A stretch of 64,000 bases of DNA from Bradyrhizobium manausense. Its GTDB lineage: Bacteria; Pseudomonadota; Alphaproteobacteria; Rhizobiales; Xanthobacteraceae. Position 1 is the first letter of the stretch, and each line of letters starts with the position of its first letter. Below the pieces are notes generated by a model that was given only the letters and a program-made list of their open reading frames with translations, was not told where the DNA came from and made no database searches. The stretch is taken from assembly GCF_018131105.1 (NCBI RefSeq), contig NZ_JAFCJI010000006.1, positions 62,001-126,000 of the forward strand. The letters run 5' to 3'. Shown in pieces: positions 40,874-49,538 of the stretch. A program made the translations under genes and the position numbers.

Positions 40874-41230
40874 ATGAGACCTGCAAAACTGCGTGCGATG
40901 ACGCTGCTGGGGCTGATGCTGCCGCTGGCGACATCGGCACTCGCGCGCGACGACGGACGCTACGCCAACTCGCCGCTCAAACCCTGGTTCGAGAGCCTGC
41001 GCAGCGAGTACGGGCAGTGCTGCTCGGACGCTGACGGCTATGTCGTTGCCGACGTTGACTGGGAGTCCGACAGGGGACACTATCGTGTGCATCTCGACGA
41101 GGAGTGGGTCGTCGTGCCCGACGGCGCTGTCGTCACCGAGCCGAACAGGATCGGCCGCACCATGGTGTGGAAGCATTATATCGACGGCCACCCGCGCGTG
41201 CGATGCTTCATGCCGGGCAGCATGACTTGA
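40874..41230 (+). CDS. Small secreted protein, unknown
   Basis: A 118-residue protein. A signal peptide covers residues 1-24 (AMTLLGLMLPLATSALA before RDDGRY). The mature part has a Cys-Cys pair (YGQCCSDADGY) and a later Cys (VRCFMPG), with many aromatic and charged residues. WKHYIDGHPRVRCF reads like a compact beta-rich end. I do not know the family. Related small exported proteins with a QCCSDADG motif are common in Bradyrhizobium. A perfect 15-bp hairpin follows the stop. Confidence 0.7.
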   Translation: MRPAKLRAMTLLGLMLPLATSALARDDGRYANSPLKPWFESLRSEYGQCCSDADGYVVADVDWESDRGHYRVHLDEEWVVVPDGAVVTEPNRIGRTMVWKHYIDGHPRVRCFMPGSMT

Positions 41231-41235
41231 AAACG

Positions 41236-41270
41236 ATCACGGCGCCCGCAACTGATGCGGGCGCCGTGAT
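41236..41270. terminator. Perfect 15-bp hairpin between convergent genes
   Basis: Arms 41236-41250 and 41256-41270 are exact complements, loop ACTGA. There is no T-run on either side. It lies between the secreted-protein gene (plus) and a small secreted gene (minus) and can serve both as a 3' end structure. Confidence 0.6.
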
Positions 41271-41281
41271 CGATGGAAGCC

Positions 41282-41551
41282 TTAGCGCGCCTCGCTATCG
41301 GAGCTCGCGCTGGCGAGCCGCTTGACGCGCGGCGACAGCACGGACATCTGCGCAGGCGAGGCCGGCATGCCGGCGACGATCATCGCGGGCGCCGTCGACT
41401 GCTCCTGAACGCCGGCGCCGCCGAGCACCTGCACCTGCATCGTCGAAATCGGAAACGACTTCACTTCGTAAGAGGGAATCTCGCCGGCAAATGCGCTGGC
41501 TGAGCTTGCAATCATTACGCCGGCAACGGCAATCATGGAGAGAGTACGCAT
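41282..41551 (-). CDS. Small exported protein, unknown
   Basis: An 89-residue protein with a clear signal peptide (SMIAVAGVMIASSASAFA, then GEIPS). The mature 67 residues are hydrophobic-polar, with VKSFPISTMQVQVLGGAGVQ and a basic end (SPRVKRLASASS). It has no Cys and no motif I recognise. The start at 41551 has GGAG eight bases before it; a longer frame to 41629 has no support. Function unknown. Confidence 0.65.
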   Translation of the reverse strand: MRTLSMIAVAGVMIASSASAFAGEIPSYEVKSFPISTMQVQVLGGAGVQEQSTAPAMIVAGMPASPAQMSVLSPRVKRLASASSDSEAR

Positions 41552-41742
41552 TTCAAAATCTCCGAGAAAGATGACAATCGGAAGTTTGGTCGCGGCAGTG
41601 CCGCGACAGGTTCGCTCGTGTGCGAACATTCGTCTTCCACAGGATGGGAATTTGGTTGCGCGACGCCGTCGCGACGAAGCGAAGACGAAGTTTCCTGCGT
41701 CAATGTTTCAGGACCGTTTCGCGAGACGGCGCAGATCGCGCC

Positions 41743-42948
41743 TTATGCGCCGAATCTGGACTCTCGCACCACTGCATCCGCACGGCGGCACAGGTCCGGA
41801 TTGAGCGCCAGTCCGAGACCGGGCGCGGTCGGTGCCGACACGATGCCGTTGTTCACGACGGGCAGCGCGGTGACGAGATCGCGATACCAGGTCGACAGCG
41901 TCGCGCGCACCACTTCCTGGAAGATCGCGGTCGGCGCATGCAGCGCCAGATGCAGTCCCGCCATCAGCGCCACCGGCCCGGTGCAGTCGTGCGGCGCGAG
42001 CGGCTTGTTGTAGGCCTCGCTCAGCGCCGCGATCTTGCGCGCTTCGCTGAGGCCGCCGCACCAGGCGATGTCGAGCATCACGACGTCGACGGCATCGGCG
42101 GCGAGCAGATTGCGGAAGCTCGCCGCGCCCGCCAGCGTCTCGCTGCCGCAGATCGGCGTCTTCACGCGCCGCCTGAGATCGGCGAGGCCCCGCACGTCGT
42201 CCATCTTGTTGAGAGGGTCCTCGACCCAGAACACGCCGTAATCTTCCAGCGCACGGCAGATGCGCTCGGCGGTGTGCATGCCCCACAGGCTGTGCAATTC
42301 GCACATGATCTCGATGCGATCGCCGACGGCGTCGCGGATCTTGCGGAACGGCTCCAGTCCGGCTTTCAGGTCCGTGAGCGAAATCGCATGGCCGCCATTG
42401 GCGGCGAAGGGATCGAACGGCCAGATCTTCATGGCGCCATAGCCTTCGCTCAAGAGGCTCTCGGCAAGCGCACCGGCGTCGCGCATGAAGGCGATCTGGT
42501 CGTCATAGGGGCCGAGCGCGGCATCATCAGCGCCGATCTCGCGGCGTTTTGCGCTCCTCGTGTTGTAGGCGTAGCCGGCGCAGGTGTTGTAGGCGCGGAT
42601 TTCCAGCCGGCTCGCGCCGCCGAGCGCTTCGTGCACGGGGATGCCGTGACGCTGGCCCTTGAGGTCCCACAGCGCGATGTCGATCGCACTGGCCGCGCGT
42701 ACCTCGGCACTGACACTGTGAAATCCGAGATAAGGCGTCAGCAATTGGCGCGAGATGGCCTCGATGCGCCGGGAGTCCTGGCCGAGCACCAGCGGTGCGG
42801 TGAGCTCGTGCACGGCAGCTTCGACTGCCTGCGCGCCGCGAAAGCTTTCGCCGAGGCCGGTCAGTCCTTCGTCGGTCTCGATCTCGACCCAGATCAGGTT
42901 CGGCCGCTCGTCGATGCGGATCGTGCGCAGGGTCGTGATGCGGGACAT
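41743..42948 (-). CDS. Enolase-superfamily sugar-acid dehydratase (mandelate racemase/galactonate dehydratase type)
   Basis: A 401-residue enzyme of the mandelate-racemase branch. Features are LTGLGESFRG in the cap, AMKIWPFD around the first acid-base region, metal ligands in CELHSLWG, WVEDPLN and CGSETLAG, and the general-acid/base His in LAPHDCTGPVA. The WVEDP and APHDCTGP forms resemble aldonate/aldarate dehydratases such as galactonate or gluconate dehydratase. It is the last gene of the hexarate operon, 29 bases after the galactarate dehydratase gene, with GAGGA upstream. It probably dehydrates another sugar acid feeding the same pathway; the exact substrate is open. Confidence 0.82.
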   Translation of the reverse strand: MSRITTLRTIRIDERPNLIWVEIETDEGLTGLGESFRGAQAVEAAVHELTAPLVLGQDSRRIEAISRQLLTPYLGFHSVSAEVRAASAIDIALWDLKGQRHGIPVHEALGGASRLEIRAYNTCAGYAYNTRSAKRREIGADDAALGPYDDQIAFMRDAGALAESLLSEGYGAMKIWPFDPFAANGGHAISLTDLKAGLEPFRKIRDAVGDRIEIMCELHSLWGMHTAERICRALEDYGVFWVEDPLNKMDDVRGLADLRRRVKTPICGSETLAGAASFRNLLAADAVDVVMLDIAWCGGLSEARKIAALSEAYNKPLAPHDCTGPVALMAGLHLALHAPTAIFQEVVRATLSTWYRDLVTALPVVNNGIVSAPTAPGLGLALNPDLCRRADAVVRESRFGA

Positions 42949-42977
42949 CGATGTCCTCTTGGACGCGTTGCGGGCGC

Positions 42978-44519
42978 TCAGGTCACCGGCGCCGGATTGA
43001 ACAACGTGAGATCGTTGTGGATGCCCCAACGATCCGACCACGGCTTGGTGCGGCCGGAGGCGACGTCGAGGATCAGGCGGAACAGGTCCCAGCCGGTTTC
43101 CTCGATGGTCTTTGCGCCCGTGGCGATGCCGCCGGCGTCGAAATCGATCAAATCCTTCCAGCGACGCGCGAGCTCGGTGCGGGTCGCGACCTTGATCACA
43201 GGCGCGGCGGCGAGCCCGTAGGGTGTGCCGCGGCCGGTAGTGAACACTTGCAAGGTCATGCCGGAGGCGAGCTGGAGCGTGCCGCAGATGAAGTCGCTTG
43301 CCGGCGTTGCCGCGAACAGCATGCCCTTCTGCGTCGCCTTCTGGCCGGGCGAGAGCACGCCGGTGATGGCGCTCGAGCCGGACTTGACGATCGAGCCGAG
43401 TGATTTCTCGACGATGTTGGCGAGGCCGCCCTTCTTGTTCCCGGGCGTGGTGTTGGCGCTGCGATCGGCGCCGCCACGAGCGAGATAAGAGTCGTACCAG
43501 GCCATCTCGCGCACCAGCGCACGGCCGACGTCCTCGTTGATGGCACGGCGGGTGAGAAGCTGGATGGCGTCGCGCACCTCCGTCACTTCGGAGAACATCA
43601 CGGTGGCGCCGGCTCGAACCAGCAGATCGGCTGCAAAGCCGAGAGCGGGGTTCGCAGTGACGCCGGAAAAAGCATCGCTGCCGCCGCACTGCAGGCCGAT
43701 CACGAGGTCGGCCGCGGGGCAGGTCTCACGGGTGCGCTTGTTGAGGATCTTCAGGCGGGCTTCGGCTTGCGTCATGATCGCGTCCACGATCGCGCCAAAG
43801 CCGTCGAAGGCCTCGTCCTGCATGCGGACGATGGCATCGCTGACGCCCTCGGGCACAAGCCGTTCGGGCGCTAGCTTTTCGCAGCCCAGGCTGATGACCA
43901 GGATCTCGCCGCCGAAATTCGGGTTGAGCGCGAGGTTTTGCAGCGTGCGGATCGGCACGACAGCATCGGGCGCGGTGATGGCGACGCCGCAGCCATAGGC
44001 ATGCGTCAACGGCACGACGTCGTCGACGTTCGGGTACTTCGGCAGCAGCTCGGCGCGGATGCGCTTCACTGCGTATTCCATCGTGCCTTTGACGCATTGC
44101 ACGGAGGAGGAAATGCCGAGAATGTTCTTGGTGCCGACCGATCCGTCCGGATTGCGATAGCCTTCGAAGCTAAATCCTTCGAGCGGCGGCAGCGGCGCTG
44201 GCACTGCTGTCGAGATTTCCAGCTTGTCGAGGGCCGGGGCCTCCGGCATGCGGATGCGCGCCTCGTCGACCCATTCGCCGGCCAGGATTGGCGAGAGCGC
44301 GTAGCCGATCACCTCGCCATAGCGGATGATCGGCTGGTCTTGCGCGATGTCGACCAGGGCGGTCTTGTGCCCTTGCGGCACAAAGGCACGCAGCGTCAGT
44401 CCGCAGGCAAAGCGGGAGCCGGCGGGAAGCCCGAAATCATTGACCACGATCGCGACATTATCGCGCTCGTTGAGCTTGATATAGCGGGGCTGCTCTTTCG
44501 CTGCGACGTCCTGGTCCAT
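42978..44519 (-). CDS. garD: Galactarate/altronate dehydratase family (UxaA/GarD)
   Basis: A 513-residue protein with the two parts of the UxaA family: an N-terminal SAF domain (YIKLNERDNVAIVVND) and the catalytic part. The latter has GYRNPDGSVGTKNILGI, the metal-site Cys/His segments THAYGCG and GLQCGGSDAFSG, and NKKGGLANIVEKSLGS. GarD dehydrates meso-galactarate to 5-dehydro-4-deoxy-D-glucarate; UxaA acts on altronate. The surrounding glucarate genes and lack of uronate genes favour galactarate. It lies 16 bases after the aldehyde dehydrogenase gene. Confidence 0.85.
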   Translation of the reverse strand: MDQDVAAKEQPRYIKLNERDNVAIVVNDFGLPAGSRFACGLTLRAFVPQGHKTALVDIAQDQPIIRYGEVIGYALSPILAGEWVDEARIRMPEAPALDKLEISTAVPAPLPPLEGFSFEGYRNPDGSVGTKNILGISSSVQCVKGTMEYAVKRIRAELLPKYPNVDDVVPLTHAYGCGVAITAPDAVVPIRTLQNLALNPNFGGEILVISLGCEKLAPERLVPEGVSDAIVRMQDEAFDGFGAIVDAIMTQAEARLKILNKRTRETCPAADLVIGLQCGGSDAFSGVTANPALGFAADLLVRAGATVMFSEVTEVRDAIQLLTRRAINEDVGRALVREMAWYDSYLARGGADRSANTTPGNKKGGLANIVEKSLGSIVKSGSSAITGVLSPGQKATQKGMLFAATPASDFICGTLQLASGMTLQVFTTGRGTPYGLAAAPVIKVATRTELARRWKDLIDFDAGGIATGAKTIEETGWDLFRLILDVASGRTKPWSDRWGIHNDLTLFNPAPVT

Positions 44520-44535
44520 TTGATCTTCCCCGTGG

Positions 44536-45984
44536 TTAGCCGGGATAGGTATAGGCGGTCTTCACCGTTGTGTAGAACTCGCGTGCATAGGAGCCCTGCT
44601 CGCGGGCGCCGTAGCTCGAGCCCTTCCGGCCGCCAAACGGCACGTGATAGTCGACGCCGGCGGTTGGCAGATTGACCATCACCATGCCGGACTCGCTGTT
44701 GCGCTTGTAGTGCGAGGCGTATTTCAGGCTGGTGGTGCAGATGCCGGAAGCGAGACCGAACTCGGTGTCGTTCGAGATCGCCAGCGCTTCCTCGTAGTTC
44801 TTGGCACGGATCACGGCGGCGACGGGGCCGAAGATTTCCTCACGCGCGATGCGCATGTTGTTGTTGGCTTCGGTGAACAGCGCGGGCTGGAGGTAGTGGC
44901 CGGGCGTCTCGCGCTTGAGCAGTTCGCCGCCCCAGGCGAGCTTGGCGCCTTCGTCCTGGCCGATCTTGATGTAGCGCAGATCCTGGTCGAGCTGACTCTG
45001 GTCGACGACGGGACCGATATGTACGCCGGTCTTGAGCGCGTCGTCCACCGACAGTCCCTTCAGACGTTCGGCCATCGCGGCGACGAAGCGGTCATGGATG
45101 CCTTCGGTTACGATCAGGCGGGAAGATGCCGTGCAGCGCTGGCCGGTCGAGAAATAGGCGCCGTTGACGGCAACTTCGACGGCAGTCTTCAGGTCAGCGT
45201 CGTCGAGCACGACCAGCGGATTCTTGCCGCCCATCTCGAGCTGGAACTTCTTCATCGGGTTCGAGAGCACGCAGGCCTGCGCGATCTTGCGGCCGGTCTG
45301 CACAGAGCCGGTGAAGGAGATCGCGGCGACATCAGGGTGATCGAGCAGCGTCTGGCCGACCACTGAGCCGGAGCCGACCACGAGGTTGAACACGCCGGCC
45401 GGAATGCCGGAGCGGGTGATGATCTCGGACAGCGCATGTGCCGAGCCCGGCACCAGTTCGGCAGGCTTGAACACGACCGTGTTGCCGTAGCAGAGCGCGG
45501 GCGCGATCTTCCAGGCCGGGATCGCGATCGGGAAATTCCAGGGCGTGATCATGCCGACGACGCCGACCGGCTCGCGGGTGAGTTCGACGTCGAGGCCGGG
45601 ACGGACGGATGCACCCTTTTCGCCGATCAGGCGCAACGCCTCGCCGGCGAAGAACGCAAAGATCTGGCCGGCGCGGGCGACCTCGCCGATGCCCTCGGGA
45701 AGCGTCTTGCCTTCCTCGCGGGCGAGCAGGCGGCCGAGCTCTTCCTTGCGGGCGAGGATCTCGAGCGAAATCTTGTTGAGTGCATCAAAACGCACCTGCG
45801 GCGTCGACTGCGCCCAGGCGGGGAACGCGGCCTTCGCAGCCGCAATCGCCTTTTCGGTCTGAGCCTTGTCGGCCTTGGCGTACTCGCCGACGAGATCGTT
45901 GGTATTGGAGGGGTTGATGTTCTTGGTGACGGCGGAGCCGTCGACCCATTCACCGCCGATGAAGTTTTTCAAGATCGCAGTCAT
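44536..45984 (-). CDS. 2-Oxoglutarate-semialdehyde dehydrogenase (ALDH family)
   Basis: A 482-residue NAD(P)-dependent aldehyde dehydrogenase. Motifs in order: MITPWNFPIAIPAWK (cofactor and catalytic Asn), SFTGSVQTGRKIA, LEMGGKNPLVV (general-base Glu), FSTGQRCTASS (catalytic Cys), and EIFGPVAAVI. In this cluster it would oxidise 2-oxoglutarate semialdehyde, the product of KdgD, to 2-oxoglutarate. That is the last step of hexarate catabolism. The start is strongly supported by AAGGAGG. A degenerate palindromic repeat lies just upstream, between it and gudD. Confidence 0.9.
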   Translation of the reverse strand: MTAILKNFIGGEWVDGSAVTKNINPSNTNDLVGEYAKADKAQTEKAIAAAKAAFPAWAQSTPQVRFDALNKISLEILARKEELGRLLAREEGKTLPEGIGEVARAGQIFAFFAGEALRLIGEKGASVRPGLDVELTREPVGVVGMITPWNFPIAIPAWKIAPALCYGNTVVFKPAELVPGSAHALSEIITRSGIPAGVFNLVVGSGSVVGQTLLDHPDVAAISFTGSVQTGRKIAQACVLSNPMKKFQLEMGGKNPLVVLDDADLKTAVEVAVNGAYFSTGQRCTASSRLIVTEGIHDRFVAAMAERLKGLSVDDALKTGVHIGPVVDQSQLDQDLRYIKIGQDEGAKLAWGGELLKRETPGHYLQPALFTEANNNMRIAREEIFGPVAAVIRAKNYEEALAISNDTEFGLASGICTTSLKYASHYKRNSESGMVMVNLPTAGVDYHVPFGGRKGSSYGAREQGSYAREFYTTVKTAYTYPG

Positions 45985-46006
45985 CTCATTCCTCCTTGTT
46001 TAAGGG

Positions 46007-46053
46007 GCATGATCCTTATCGGAAAACCGGTGTCCACTCTTCCGAGGTCATGT
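46007..46053. repeat. Degenerate rhizobial palindromic repeat inside the hexarate operon
   Basis: The stretch GCATGATCC...GGAAAACCGG...GGTCATG resembles the 'GATC-GGAAAA-CCGGTGTCCAC-TTCCG' palindromic element common between genes of Bradyrhizobium and relatives. It lies in the 79-base gap between gudD and the dehydrogenase gene. This copy is imperfect, so it was probably inserted long ago. Confidence 0.5.
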
Positions 46054-46063
46054 CTGAAGTTTC

Positions 46064-47407
46064 TTACCGAACGAGGCAGGGCCGCTTGTCGTCAAACGTC
46101 CAGCCCGGGATCAGGTCCTGCATGGCTGTGGCGTCGTCGCGGGCGCCGAGGCCATGCTGCTTGTAGAGTTCATGCGCGGCCTCGATGGCCGCACGGTCGA
46201 TCTCGATGCCGAGGCCCGGGCGATCCGGGACCGCGATCTTGCCGTCGCGGATCAGCAGCGGCTCTTTCGTCAGCGCCTGGCCATCCTGCCAGATCCAGTG
46301 AGTATCGATCGCGGTGACCTTGCCGGGAGCCGCGGCGCCGACATGGGTGAACATGGCGAGCGAAATGTCAAAGTGGTTGTTCGAGTGCGAGCCCCAGGTC
46401 AGGCCGTTGTCGCGGCAGGTCTGGGCGACGCGCACCGAGCCCTGCATCGTCCAGAAATGGGGATCGGCCAGCGGAATGTCCACCGCGCCGAGGCGCAGCG
46501 CGTGGCTGAGCTGGCGCCAATCGGTCGCGATCATGTTGGTTGCGGTCGGCAGGCCGGTGGCGCGGCGGAACTCGGCCATGATCTCTCTGCCGGAGAAGCC
46601 CGCCTCGGCGCCACAGGGATCCTCGGCATAGGCGAGGATGCCGTGCATGTTCTTGCAGAGGCTGATGGCCTCGTCGAGCGACCAGGCGCCGTTCGGGTCG
46701 AGCGTGACGCGGGCGTTGGGGAAGCGCCTGGCAATGGCTGTGACCGCCTCGATCTCCTGCTCGCCCCGCAGCACGCCGCCCTTCAGCTTGAAATCGGCGA
46801 AGCCGTAATGGTCGTGGGTGGCTTCCGCCAGCCGCACCACCGTCTCCGGCGTCATTGCCTCCTGATGACGGAGGTTGAACCATTCGGCCTTGCCGGTTTC
46901 GCCTTTTACATAGTCGAGCTTGCTCTTCCGCCGGTCGCCGACGAAGAAGAGATAGCCGAGCGTCTCGACGCTCTTGCGCTGCTGGCCTTCGCCGAGCAGG
47001 GCTGCGACCGGCAAATTGAGATGCTGGCCGAGCAGGTCGAGGAGCGCGGATTCGATCGCGGTGACGGCGTGGATCATCACGCGCAGATCAAAGGTCTGCT
47101 TGCCGCGGCCGCCGGCGTCGCGGTCGGCGAAGGCCGTGCGGACATCGGCGAGGATGTTGTTCATCGCACCGACGGTCTTGCCGATCACGAGATCCCTGGC
47201 GTCCTGGAGCGTCTGCCAGATTTTTTGCCCGCCCGGCACCTCGCCGACGCCGGTGTGTCCGGCATTGTCGGTGAGGATGACGATGTTGCGGGTAAAGAAG
47301 GGCGCGTGTGCGCCGCTCAGATTGAGGAGCATGCTGTCGCGGCCTGCGACCGGGATCACCTGCATCGCGGTGACGACCGGCGCGCCGGAGATCTCAGTCT
47401 GGGCCAT
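46064..47407 (-). CDS. gudD: D-glucarate dehydratase
   Basis: A 447-residue enolase-superfamily enzyme that turns D-glucarate (and L-idarate) into 5-dehydro-4-deoxy-D-glucarate. Typical GudD segments are present: NIVILTDNAGHTGVGEVPGG, FADFKLKGGVLRGEQE (catalytic Lys pair), LDPNGAWSL, YAEDPCGAEAGFSGRE (metal ligands), TNMIATDWRQ, and WGSHSNNHFDISLAM (catalytic His). The length equals E. coli GudD (446). It is the second gene of the operon, 26 bases after kdgD, with AAGGAGGAG before the ATG. Confidence 0.95.
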   Translation of the reverse strand: MAQTEISGAPVVTAMQVIPVAGRDSMLLNLSGAHAPFFTRNIVILTDNAGHTGVGEVPGGQKIWQTLQDARDLVIGKTVGAMNNILADVRTAFADRDAGGRGKQTFDLRVMIHAVTAIESALLDLLGQHLNLPVAALLGEGQQRKSVETLGYLFFVGDRRKSKLDYVKGETGKAEWFNLRHQEAMTPETVVRLAEATHDHYGFADFKLKGGVLRGEQEIEAVTAIARRFPNARVTLDPNGAWSLDEAISLCKNMHGILAYAEDPCGAEAGFSGREIMAEFRRATGLPTATNMIATDWRQLSHALRLGAVDIPLADPHFWTMQGSVRVAQTCRDNGLTWGSHSNNHFDISLAMFTHVGAAAPGKVTAIDTHWIWQDGQALTKEPLLIRDGKIAVPDRPGLGIEIDRAAIEAAHELYKQHGLGARDDATAMQDLIPGWTFDDKRPCLVR

Positions 47408-47433
47408 CGCACGCTCCTCCTTGCTGTCTTGCT

Positions 47434-48378
47434 TTATTCTGCCGCCTGCCGTGTCGATCCTGCGGCGGGCTGATTCTTCACCAGTGCGGTCAGTTCCGCA
47501 ATCTCCTGCTCGGTAAGATCGGTCAGCGGCGAGCGAACCGGACCGGAATCGCGGCCGATCACCTTCATGCCGGCCTTGATGATCGAGACTGCATAGCCCT
47601 TCTTGCGGTTGCGGATCTCGATCAGCGGCAGGATGAAATTCTTCAAGCCGGCGTGGATCGTCGCGTGGTCGCGCTTACGCACGGCGGCATAGAAGTTGGT
47701 GGCAAACTCCGGCACGAAGTTGAACACGGCCGAGGAATAAGTCGTCACGCCCATGTCGAGATAGGGCAGCGCGAAGGTCTCGGCGGTCGGCAGGCCGCCG
47801 ACATAGGTGAGGCGATCCCCGAGCTTGGTGTGGACGCGGGTCATCAGCTCGATGTCGCCGATGCCGTCCTTGTAGCCGACGAGGTTCGGGCAGCGCTCGG
47901 CGAGGCGGGCGACCGTGTCGGGCTGGAGGATGGCGTTGTCGCGGTTATAGACGATGACGCCGATCTTCACGGAGGCGCAGACGGCCTCGACGTGAGCGGC
48001 AAGGCCGTCCTGCTCGGAATGGGTCAGGTAGGGCGGCAGCAGCAGCAGGCCGTCAGCGCCGGCCTTTTCGGCGCCGATCGCGATCTCGCGGGCGATTGCG
48101 GTGCCGTAGCCGGTGCCGGCGAGCACGGGCACGCGGCCCTTGGTCTCCTCGACGGCAACCTTGACCACCTGAGGGACCTCGGTCGGGGTCAGCGAGAAAA
48201 ACTCGCCAGTGCCACCGGCGGCGAACAGACCTGCGACATCATAGCCGCACAGCCAATCCATGTTGGCGCGGTAGGTCGCTTCGTCGAAGGAATAGTCCGC
48301 CTTGAACGGCGTGACGGGGAAGGACAGGAGGCCCGATCCGATCTTCTGGGCCATTTCCTGCGGGGTCATCTTGCTCAT
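47434..48378 (-). CDS. kdgD: 5-Dehydro-4-deoxyglucarate dehydratase
   Basis: A 314-residue aldolase-fold enzyme of the DapA superfamily that decarboxylates and dehydrates 5-dehydro-4-deoxyglucarate to 2-oxoglutarate semialdehyde. The N-terminal FPVTPFKADYSFDE, the AAGGTGEFFSLT segment, and the Schiff-base lysine in VGYKDGIGD identify it. Others in the superfamily carry similar motifs, but the neighbours decide the call. It heads the operon kdgD-gudD-dehydrogenase-garD-dehydratase. GGGAG supports the ATG at 48378 over a frame opening at 48417. Confidence 0.92.
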   Translation of the reverse strand: MSKMTPQEMAQKIGSGLLSFPVTPFKADYSFDEATYRANMDWLCGYDVAGLFAAGGTGEFFSLTPTEVPQVVKVAVEETKGRVPVLAGTGYGTAIAREIAIGAEKAGADGLLLLPPYLTHSEQDGLAAHVEAVCASVKIGVIVYNRDNAILQPDTVARLAERCPNLVGYKDGIGDIELMTRVHTKLGDRLTYVGGLPTAETFALPYLDMGVTTYSSAVFNFVPEFATNFYAAVRKRDHATIHAGLKNFILPLIEIRNRKKGYAVSIIKAGMKVIGRDSGPVRSPLTDLTEQEIAELTALVKNQPAAGSTRQAAE

Positions 48379-48505
48379 GGGCGCTGCTCCCTGTTTCTCA
48401 TGTTGTGGAGGACGCAAGAAGGCCGCGCGTCCATGCGCCGTTGTTTAGGAGACCGTTCGATGCGCGTCCAAGCCAAAGCCTATATCGACCGATGCGGATT
48501 GAGCA

Positions 48506-49411
48506 TCAATCTTCCATCACCTCGGCCGAGGACAATTCGCCGGCGAGTTTGACCAGCGCCGACAGCAGCGGATCCTCGTTGTCGCGGCGCCAGACCATGA
48601 ACAACTCGACCGGAACACGCGTGCGCAGCTTGAGGGGCCGCAGCCGGACGTCGGAGATTTTGAGGCCCGCTGCCGCGGCAGGGACGATAGCGAGGCCAAG
48701 GCCGGCGCGCACCATGGCGAGGATCGAGTGGATTTGACTCAAGTGCTGCACATAGCGCGGCAGGATGTCGGCGCGGGTGAACAGGGCCACCAGCAGATCA
48801 TGGAAGTATCGGCTCTCATAGGGCGAATACATCACGAAGGGCTGGTCGTCGAAATCCTTGATGGTGATGTTGTCCGCGTTCGCCAGCGGATGCTTTTTCG
48901 GGATGGCGGCGAGCAGGGGCTCGGCGACGACGCGGCGGCTGGCAAGCTCGGGCCGCGCGATCGGCGGCCGCAGCAGGCCGGCATCGATCTGGCCCGAGGT
49001 CAGCGCCTCGAACTGGTCGCCTGAGACCATCTCCTTCAGCGAGAAATCGACCTCCGGCAGCTTGGCACGGCAGGCTGCGACCAGTTCGGGCAGGAAGCCG
49101 TAGGCGGCTGCGGCCGTGAAGCCGATCTTCAGCGAACCGGTCTTGCCGAGCGCGATCCGCCGGGCAACCTGGGATGCGCTTTCCGCAAGCTTCAGGATCC
49201 GGCGGGCCTCGGGCAGGAAGCTGCGGCCGGCCGGGGTCAAGCGCACCGAGCGGCTGGTGCGCTCCAGGAGCGGCGCGTCAATGATGTGCTCCAGCACCTG
49301 GATCTGCCGGGACAGCGGTGGTTGGGTCATGTTCAGTCGCGCGGCGGCGCGGCCGAAATGCAGTTCTTCCGCCACCGTGACGAAACAGCGGAGCTGGTTG
49401 AGGTCGAACAT
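48506..49411 (-). CDS. LysR-type regulator of the hexarate cluster
   Basis: A 301-residue LysR regulator. The winged helix-turn-helix is at residues 1-60 (LNQLRCFVTVAEELHFGRAA, ARLNMTQPPLSRQI). The inducer domain has TAAAAYGFLPEL and AGLLRPPI, of the CatR/CatM-like class that senses organic acids. It lies between the permease and the catabolic operon, all on one strand, so hexarate-responsive control is likely. A CCTTA-N6-TAAGG palindrome just before its start is a candidate target. The short 127-base gaps on either side would hold the promoters. Confidence 0.85.
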   Translation of the reverse strand: MFDLNQLRCFVTVAEELHFGRAAARLNMTQPPLSRQIQVLEHIIDAPLLERTSRSVRLTPAGRSFLPEARRILKLAESASQVARRIALGKTGSLKIGFTAAAAYGFLPELVAACRAKLPEVDFSLKEMVSGDQFEALTSGQIDAGLLRPPIARPELASRRVVAEPLLAAIPKKHPLANADNITIKDFDDQPFVMYSPYESRYFHDLLVALFTRADILPRYVQHLSQIHSILAMVRAGLGLAIVPAAAAGLKISDVRLRPLKLRTRVPVELFMVWRRDNEDPLLSALVKLAGELSSAEVMED

Positions 49412-49420
49412 CGATACATG

Positions 49421-49436
49421 CCTTAGATGGATAAGG
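49421..49436. promoter_or_regulatory. CCTTA-N6-TAAGG palindrome before the LysR gene
   Basis: An inverted repeat ten bases upstream of the regulator start. It does not fit the usual T-N11-A LysR pattern well, so it may be chance or a partial site. Confidence 0.3.
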
Positions 49437-49538
49437 CGTTTCCCCGGCACTTCTAGCATCGATCATCCCCAAAACAAAGACGGCGGCTTTTTAGGGCCGC
49501 CGTTGAGTTGCCTGTCCCACTCCGATTACTCAGAGCGC

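Noticed and set aside
42949..43689. N-terminal extension of the enolase-family dehydratase
   Set aside because: Out-of-phase shadow of garD; the ATG at 42948 has GAGGA and starts the family domain.
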